Assembly: GCF_009828855.1 (NCBI RefSeq)
Contig: NZ_WUAG01000002.1
Location: 930,001 to 994,000, forward strand
Length of the DNA stretch: 64,000 nucleotides
Source: Psychromonas sp. L1A2
GTDB taxonomy: Bacteria > Pseudomonadota > Gammaproteobacteria > Enterobacterales > Psychromonadaceae
Direction: 5' to 3'
How positions within the stretch are numbered: the stretch's first letter is position 1; every line of letters starts with the position of its first letter. This document shows, piece after piece, positions 59,122 through 64,000 of this stretch. Both the position numbers and the translations under genes were made by a program. A model generated the notes under the pieces. That model saw only the letters and a program-made list of their open reading frames with translations. It made no database searches and was not told where the DNA came from.

Positions 59122-59973
59122 ATGATCAAACGCACTTTTACTACTCCTTGGCATGACTATGAACTCATTGATGCCGGTAATAACCAAAAGCTTGAGCGTT
59201 GGGGAAATGTTTATACAATTCGCCCTGAAATGAATGCTTACTTTGAACCTGTACTTTCAAAAAAACAATGGCTAGCTAAAGCACACTTTGAGTTTATTGA
59301 AAGTAGCAGTAGTGCTGGTGAATGGAAGACACTACAAGGTAATTTGGAACATGATTGGCAGATTAAGTTCAATAACATCACAATTAATTTGCATCTGACT
59401 AAATTCAAACATGTTGGGTTATTTCCAGAACAACGCGCTAATTGGGATTTTATTGCTGATAACCTTCAATCTGGCGACCGTTTCTTGAACCTCTTTGCTT
59501 ATACAGGTGTGGCTTCATTAGTAGCAAGAGATCAGAGCGCTGAAGTGCTACATTGTGATTCTGTTAAGCAAATCATTAAATGGGGCAAAGAGAACATGGA
59601 GTCCTCTGGTTTAACAGATGTGCATTGGGTTTTAGAAGATGCATTGAAATTTGCTCAGCGTGAAATAAAACGCGGAAAACAATACCAAGGTTTGATAATG
59701 GATCCTCCCGCTTTTGGTATCGGCGCAAAGAAAGAACGCTGGAAGATTGAAAACAAATTCCCAGAGCTTATAGAAGCAGCCTTAGCCTTACGCGCCAAAG
59801 GTGGTTTTATTATTGCCAACACTTATTCCCCTCGCCTAGATGCAGAACGTATTCGTCAAATCACCAGTGATTTATGTAACGGCGAAAAAGTACAAGTCAC
59901 CACCCTAAGCGTAAAAAGCCAAACAGGTAAGATACTAGACTACGGGTTAAGAACAGTTATTACTGGTGATTAG
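59122..59973 (+). CDS. SAM-dependent methyltransferase (RlmI-like core)
   Basis: 283 residues, a class I methyltransferase of the group that includes 23S rRNA cytosine-C5 methyltransferase RlmI. Motif I is FLNLFAYTGVASLVA (about 118-132) and the catalytic-loop-like motif is MDPPAFG (about 193-199). The protein lacks the N-terminal PUA domain of true RlmI (about 390 residues), so its RNA target may differ. Its first 60 residues are a small beta-rich domain. It is a single plus-strand gene divergent from the capsule operon; repeat cluster 5 begins soon after the stop. Confidence 0.8.
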   Translation: MIKRTFTTPWHDYELIDAGNNQKLERWGNVYTIRPEMNAYFEPVLSKKQWLAKAHFEFIESSSSAGEWKTLQGNLEHDWQIKFNNITINLHLTKFKHVGLFPEQRANWDFIADNLQSGDRFLNLFAYTGVASLVARDQSAEVLHCDSVKQIIKWGKENMESSGLTDVHWVLEDALKFAQREIKRGKQYQGLIMDPPAFGIGAKKERWKIENKFPELIEAALALRAKGGFIIANTYSPRLDAERIRQITSDLCNGEKVQVTTLSVKSQTGKILDYGLRTVITGD

Positions 59974-59989
59974 TTTTGGTTTGTAAGGG

Positions 59990-60465
59990 AGTTTGCACAC
60001 TTTATAAGTAACATTAGTTTCGGGGTGGTAAGCACATGAGAGGGACTCTCTTGTGCCTCTTCGACTTTGGTCAGTAGAAGTTTATGTGTTAATTTTTCAG
60101 TTTATGTTGAATATTTCAAAAAATAAAATCTAACACAAAAAGATCTGCAAGCTGAAAAAAGGACTCGCAGAGCTCCTCCGCTCATGACACTAGACTACGC
60201 CTAATTCATCATGCGCCCCGAGTTCAAAATCAATGCATCAAACCATGGTAGATTTCTAAGACCATTGTACGCTTTTGACTTTGGGGCGCTGACTTTAGTC
60301 TGCAGGGGGGTTATGTGTTGATTGTGTGTTTGTATTGAATATTGTAAAAGATAAAACCTAACACAAAAAATCTGCAAGCTAAAAAAAGGACTCGCAGAGC
60401 TCCTCCGCTCATGACACTAGGCTACGCCTAATTCGCCATGCGCTCAAACTTCGATATCAGCCAGT
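59990..60465. repeat. Dispersed repeat cluster 5
   Basis: Two tandem units of about 223 bases. Each has an AT-rich segment (GTGTTGATTGTGTG or a variant), then CTGCAAGCT, then GGACTCGCAGAGCTCCTCCG, TCATGACACTAG, CTACGCCTAATTC and CATGCGC. This is the reverse complement of the 110-base unit of cluster 1a. The second unit is preceded by GGGGCGCTGACTTTAG. A hairpin GCACATGAGAG/CTCTCTTGTGC (60032-60056) near the start might help end transcription of the methyltransferase gene. The cluster fills the gap between two convergent genes. Confidence 0.85.
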
Positions 60466-60471
60466 AAAAAA

Positions 60472-62235
60472 CTAAAGCGCTTTACCGCTTACTAGTATGA
60501 ATAGTTCTGCGGCGCTGATGCCGATGAAGATGAAGGCTAGGTATTGCCAGAATTTTACTGGGTCTCGTTCTAAGAGTGATTTTTTAGGTTCTTGGATTGC
60601 TTGTCTTTTTTGGACTGCGGTTAGTTCTGCGATAAATTCGCTCATGGTGCTGTAGCGTTTATTAGGCTTTGGATCTAATGCACGCTGTAATACGTTATCA
60701 AGTCGGCTTGATAGTTCTGAACGGTGAGTTTGGATGGGTTGGTAAATCCAAGTGTATTGCCTTGCTCTGTCTAACGATTGTGCTTGGTTCGCTGGATAAG
60801 GTAAATATCCTGATAACAGTTCATAGGCAATAACTGCAATGGAGAATAGATCTGACAAAGATGAGCTTTGGTTGTCGTTTAAGTATTCAGGTGCGATGTA
60901 ATCTACTGCGCCTAATGGTTCTTCTTGTTGCTCTTTTACTATCTCTTCAAAACCATTAACTTTAACGGTGCCGAAGTCGATTAATTTAATCTCATCCTGA
61001 TCTGTGATGATGATATTTTCAGGTTTAAGGTCTCTGTGCACCATGCCTGCACGTTGTAATACACGTACTGTATTCACTATTTTTTTAATGATGTCGTAGG
61101 CTTGGTCTAATTCGGGTTTAGGATTTTTCTGCATCCATAATCTTAAGGACATTCCTTCGACATACTCACAGATATGGTATAAAAATACTGAGCCTTTGAT
61201 GTTGTCTGCGATCGACATGACACTCGGGTGATTAATTGATTGCCCTACCCACTGTTCTTTATAAAAGCCTAAGAGATAATTGGCATCTTCTTCAAAGTTC
61301 AGTGATGGCATTTTCAACACGACTTTATTTTTTGTGCTTTTATCCGTCGCTAGATAAACATGGCTACGTGAGCCTTCATGTAATAATTTATCTATTTTAA
61401 AACAGTCAATTTCGTTACCGACTTGTAATGCAGGCGGAATATTCAAACTGCTTAAATGTGAAAATAATTCACTTAAATCTGCTCTAGGTAATGAGGTTAC
61501 TTTTATAAGCAAGCAACTTATGTTATCGCTACTCCCTTGTGTTAAAGCATCGTCGCAGATTGTTTTAGCAAGTTGTTCAAACTCTTTTGTTGTTGCGTCT
61601 TCTGTTAATTGGCTTAGGTAATCCTTTAAGTTCTCTTGGCTCAAGTAGTCATGTACACCATCACTACTTAACATGAACAGGTCTCCGACTTGCAGAGGGA
61701 TGGTTTGATAGTCGATATCAAGGTGGCAATCCATACCCAATGCACGGGTTAATACTGGATTTTGTTTATAAACCGCACGGCTATGATCATGTGAGAGTTG
61801 CTTTAATTCTTCCTCTTGATAACGATAAACGCGACTATCACCGATATGTAAAATATGAGCGGTTGTAGATTTGATAATGACACTACTGAAAGTGGTGATT
61901 AAGCCATTATGTCTAAGATCATCTTGGTTATGTTGATATAACCAACTATTAAGGGAGTTGAGGACTTTGCTGGCGGATTGTTTAACGTCCCAGCTTTTGT
62001 TGGTGCTGTAATAATCAGCAATGAATTGGGTAACACTGGTGTGGCTAGCTTGTTGTCCTTTATCGCTGCAACTTACGCCATCAGCAACACAGGCGACTAT
62101 CCCTTTCATCTTTTTTTCTGATGCTGAATAAGGGTCTTTTACTGCAAAAGCATCTTGATTGACCGAACGTTTACCAGCGGTGGAATACCCACCAATACAG
62201 ACTTTCAAGGTTGGCTTTGCTTGACTCTTATCCAT
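60472..62235 (-). CDS. PP2C phosphatase - Ser/Thr kinase fusion, membrane-anchored
   Basis: 587 residues in three parts. Residues about 10-245 are a PP2C-type phosphatase: GKRSVNQDAF, ACVADGVS, HIGDSRVYR, LSSDGVHDYL and GSSDNISC give the metal-binding aspartates. Residues about 275-545 are a Hanks-type kinase: VVLKMPS with the lysine, MVHRDLKPENI (catalytic), LIDFGTVK (DFG) and DYIAPEYL. The glycine loop is poor (LLHEGSRSHVYLA). The last 25 residues form a membrane anchor. Opposing activities in one protein suggest a self-resetting switch. It follows narK by 61 bases; the pairing suggests control of nitrate uptake or assimilation, which is inference. Confidence 0.92.
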   Translation of the reverse strand: MDKSQAKPTLKVCIGGYSTAGKRSVNQDAFAVKDPYSASEKKMKGIVACVADGVSCSDKGQQASHTSVTQFIADYYSTNKSWDVKQSASKVLNSLNSWLYQHNQDDLRHNGLITTFSSVIIKSTTAHILHIGDSRVYRYQEEELKQLSHDHSRAVYKQNPVLTRALGMDCHLDIDYQTIPLQVGDLFMLSSDGVHDYLSQENLKDYLSQLTEDATTKEFEQLAKTICDDALTQGSSDNISCLLIKVTSLPRADLSELFSHLSSLNIPPALQVGNEIDCFKIDKLLHEGSRSHVYLATDKSTKNKVVLKMPSLNFEEDANYLLGFYKEQWVGQSINHPSVMSIADNIKGSVFLYHICEYVEGMSLRLWMQKNPKPELDQAYDIIKKIVNTVRVLQRAGMVHRDLKPENIIITDQDEIKLIDFGTVKVNGFEEIVKEQQEEPLGAVDYIAPEYLNDNQSSSLSDLFSIAVIAYELLSGYLPYPANQAQSLDRARQYTWIYQPIQTHRSELSSRLDNVLQRALDPKPNKRYSTMSEFIAELTAVQKRQAIQEPKKSLLERDPVKFWQYLAFIFIGISAAELFILVSGKAL

Positions 62236-62296
62236 TGATATTTTTTACCTTAAATTTTTCATCCCTCACTTTATGATGAGGGATGAAAATATAGTT

Positions 62297-63769
62297 TTAG
62301 TGAGCACCTACATCGATTAGGGTAACACTACCATCTTCGTTTACTTCTGCAATTTTACCTTTAGGTTCAGTCATCAACGATAATGTTAAAAGACCTAAGA
62401 AAGCAGTTGCTGCAATCACGTAAAAGAAAACTTGGTAACTAACAAAAGATAACACCGTTAGGTAAACTACTGCGCCAACGTTACCGTAAGCACCGGTCAT
62501 ACCTGCAATTTGTCCTGTCATACGACGTTTGATTAGTGGAACCGTTGCAAATACAGCACCTTCACCCGCTTGTACAAAGAAAGAACAAATCATAGCAGCA
62601 ACAACAGCAACCCATAATGTCCAGCTACTTTCGATTTGCGCCATTAATAAATAACCTAGCGCTAAACCAGCGGTTAAAATAAGTAAGGTAGATTTACGAC
62701 CAAACTTATCTGATAACCAACCGCCACCTGGGCGAGATACTAAGTTCATGAAGGCATAAGCTGATGCCACCATACCCGCAACAACCGGTGTTAATTCAAA
62801 TGTTTCTAAGAAGAATAGAGGTAACATTGAAACAACCGCTAATTCAGAACCAAACGTAGCAAAATAAAGGACATTTAATACTGCTACTTGTTTGAATTTA
62901 TATTGGTGTAGCTCTGGTACTGGTGTTGTAAAGATTGATTTATTAACTTTCCAAACCTGTGACCATTCGTAAAGGTATAACGCAAATAGTAATGCATAAA
63001 TAACATAACAAACGGTGTTAGAAATCATACCTACGTTATCTGGAGATAGTTTCCACGCTAGTAATGCTAAAGCCGCATACATTGGGATCTTCATAATAAG
63101 TAGTAAGAAGAAGTCACCTTTTGACGTTACTTCCATTGCTGTTAAGTTAGCAGGTTTGAAGTAAGTAGAACCTTTAGGTGTATCTGTTACGTTTGCGTAA
63201 AAAATAAAACCAAATACTAAACTTAGTAGACCCGTTACGACCATTGCGTAACGCCATCCGTCTTCGCCACCAAATAGTAATGCCAGTGTTGGTAAACTGA
63301 ATGCGGCTGCAGCACTACCAAAGTTACCCCAACCACCGTAAATCCCTTCAGCGGTTCCTAGCTCGTTATGTGGGAACCATTCAGATACTAAACGGATACC
63401 AATAACAAAACCTGCACCAATGAAACCTAAAGCAAAACGCGAGATAGCTGCTTGCAAGAAGTTTTCAGAGAAAGCAAAAGTGAAACATGGGATTGAACAT
63501 AGAATAAGTAGAGCAGAATAAACCAGTCTCGGGCCATATTTATCGGTTAATGAACCAATAATAACACGTGCTGGAATTGTCATTGCAACGTTAAGAATAA
63601 GCAGTGTTTTAATTTCTTCAGTGCTTAAACCCAATGTTTCTTTTACTGATTGTAATAGGGGTGCAAAGTTAAACCAAACTGCAAACGTGATAAAAAAGGC
63701 CATCCAACTTAAATGCAGTGTTTTCATTTTTCCTTGGAAAGAAAAAATGTTAAAAGAATTATTACTCAT
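62297..63769 (-). CDS. narK: Nitrate/nitrite MFS transporter (NarK/NasA family)
   Basis: 490 residues with about twelve membrane helices, of the nitrate-nitrite porter (NNP) branch of the MFS. The two nitrate signatures are present: GGWGNFGSAAAAF in TM5 and GQIAGMTGAYGNVGAVVYL in TM11. MTIPARVIIGSLTDKYGPR holds the substrate arginine of TM2 and the MFS loop motif; VSRPGGGWLSDKFGR is the second. AGGA lies before the ATG. The gene precedes the phosphatase-kinase fusion. It may serve assimilation (NasA-like) or respiration (NarK); neither nitrate reductase is in the window. Confidence 0.93.
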   Translation of the reverse strand: MSNNSFNIFSFQGKMKTLHLSWMAFFITFAVWFNFAPLLQSVKETLGLSTEEIKTLLILNVAMTIPARVIIGSLTDKYGPRLVYSALLILCSIPCFTFAFSENFLQAAISRFALGFIGAGFVIGIRLVSEWFPHNELGTAEGIYGGWGNFGSAAAAFSLPTLALLFGGEDGWRYAMVVTGLLSLVFGFIFYANVTDTPKGSTYFKPANLTAMEVTSKGDFFLLLIMKIPMYAALALLAWKLSPDNVGMISNTVCYVIYALLFALYLYEWSQVWKVNKSIFTTPVPELHQYKFKQVAVLNVLYFATFGSELAVVSMLPLFFLETFELTPVVAGMVASAYAFMNLVSRPGGGWLSDKFGRKSTLLILTAGLALGYLLMAQIESSWTLWVAVVAAMICSFFVQAGEGAVFATVPLIKRRMTGQIAGMTGAYGNVGAVVYLTVLSFVSYQVFFYVIAATAFLGLLTLSLMTEPKGKIAEVNEDGSVTLIDVGAH

Positions 63770-63851
63770 ATATATCCTATCTGTCTTTATACAAAATTAA
63801 CGAACGTTATTGATGCGAAGCACCTAACAAATCATTATCTGATTTATCAAA

Positions 63852-63880
63852 CAAGTTATTCCATGGTTAGAAATAACTTG
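63852..63880. other. Hairpin upstream of narK
   Basis: CAAGTTATT (63852-63860) and AATAACTTG (63872-63880) form a 9-bp stem with an 11-base loop, about 85 bases before the narK ATG. On the plus strand TTTT follows, so it could be the terminator of a gene entering from the right, or a structured leader of narK. No FNR or NarL site was convincingly seen in 63770-64000. Confidence 0.4.
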
Positions 63881-64000
63881 TTTTAAGGGGGGAACATTAA
63901 GCCACTTTTTCAACTATCAATTTGTTGTACGTAAAATGGCTTAGTGTCATGTGTTTGCTGTATTAAATGATTAGCTCGCTTCCTTAAGCTGAACTTGCTC

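Noticed and set aside
10076-60465. Insertion sequences as the source of the repeats
   Set aside because: No transposase or fragment of one was seen in any array, and no clear target-site duplications were visible by eye. Non-autonomous elements remain possible.
63770-64000. FNR or NarL/NarP sites upstream of narK
   Set aside because: A TGATTTATCA sequence near 63840 resembles an FNR box, but its half-sites are separated by too few bases; no TACYYMT pair was clear.

Overview
The window is about 64 kb of a low-GC gammaproteobacterial chromosome. The order secE-nusG-rplK-rplA-rplJ-rplL-rpoB-rpoC, the E. coli-like lengths of these proteins, a NarK-type nitrate porter beside a phosphatase-kinase fusion, and a group 2/3-like (ABC-exported) capsule locus all fit a marine Alteromonadales/Vibrionales-type organism. 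Psychromonas or a near relative is my guess, not something the sequence proves. No transposase, integrase, phage gene, rRNA, tRNA or CRISPR array was seen.

Layout. (1) 1-9.8 kb, minus strand: the transcription/translation block rpoC (cut by the window edge), rpoB, rplL, rplJ, rplA, rplK, nusG, secE, with recognisable promoters, an L10-type leader, an attenuator before rpoB and a strong terminator after nusG. (2) 9.9-11.35 kb: a large array of dispersed repeats directly upstream of secE. (3) 11.4-15.8 kb: ugd, a DHH phosphoesterase, wecA and a KpsT-like capsule ABC ATPase, then a second repeat cluster. (4) 16.5-20.1 kb: a chemoreceptor divergent from an orphan sugar-binding protein. (5) 20.2-21.8 kb: a third repeat array, then a beta-CASP metallo-beta-lactamase RNase-like gene. 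(6) 23.6-58.7 kb, all minus strand: a polysaccharide locus. Read from its promoter end it runs lipoprotein, kpsD, kpsM, kpsE, rmlA, a 1.6-kb repeat array, rmlC, two GT2 genes, rmlD, rmlB, a giant double GT4, sulfotransferase, a paralogous pair of GT61-like proteins enclosing a three-gene sugar-modification set, an RgpF-HAD fusion, two more sulfotransferase-like genes, a GT2_4, an SGNH-like and an alpha/beta-hydrolase-like protein, a double GT2 and a fourth sulfotransferase. (7) 59.1-63.8 kb: an RlmI-like methyltransferase, a fifth repeat cluster, a PP2C-kinase fusion and a nitrate/nitrite MFS transporter.

How the genes work together. RmlA/B/C/D make dTDP-L-rhamnose. Ugd makes UDP-glucuronate. 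WecA may start a lipid-linked glycan. Multiple GT2, GT4 and RgpF-type enzymes assemble a rhamnose-containing chain. Four PAPS-sulfotransferase-like proteins and two hydrolase-like proteins suggest that the polymer is sulfated and possibly acylated. KpsD/KpsE/KpsM plus the distant KpsT would export it. The predicted product is a sulfated, rhamnose- and probably uronate-containing capsule; the structure is inference.

The two most unusual things are: (a) five arrays of a modular, highly palindromic repeat family (ends of the type GGGGCGCTGG...CCAGCGCCCC) that sit at transcription-unit boundaries, split rmlA from rmlC, and lie between kpsT and the rest of the export genes; and (b) a short C-terminal helical module (LMxLAxxxRPxG...KIxEYxxKL) shared by three consecutive proteins whose catalytic domains are unrelated.
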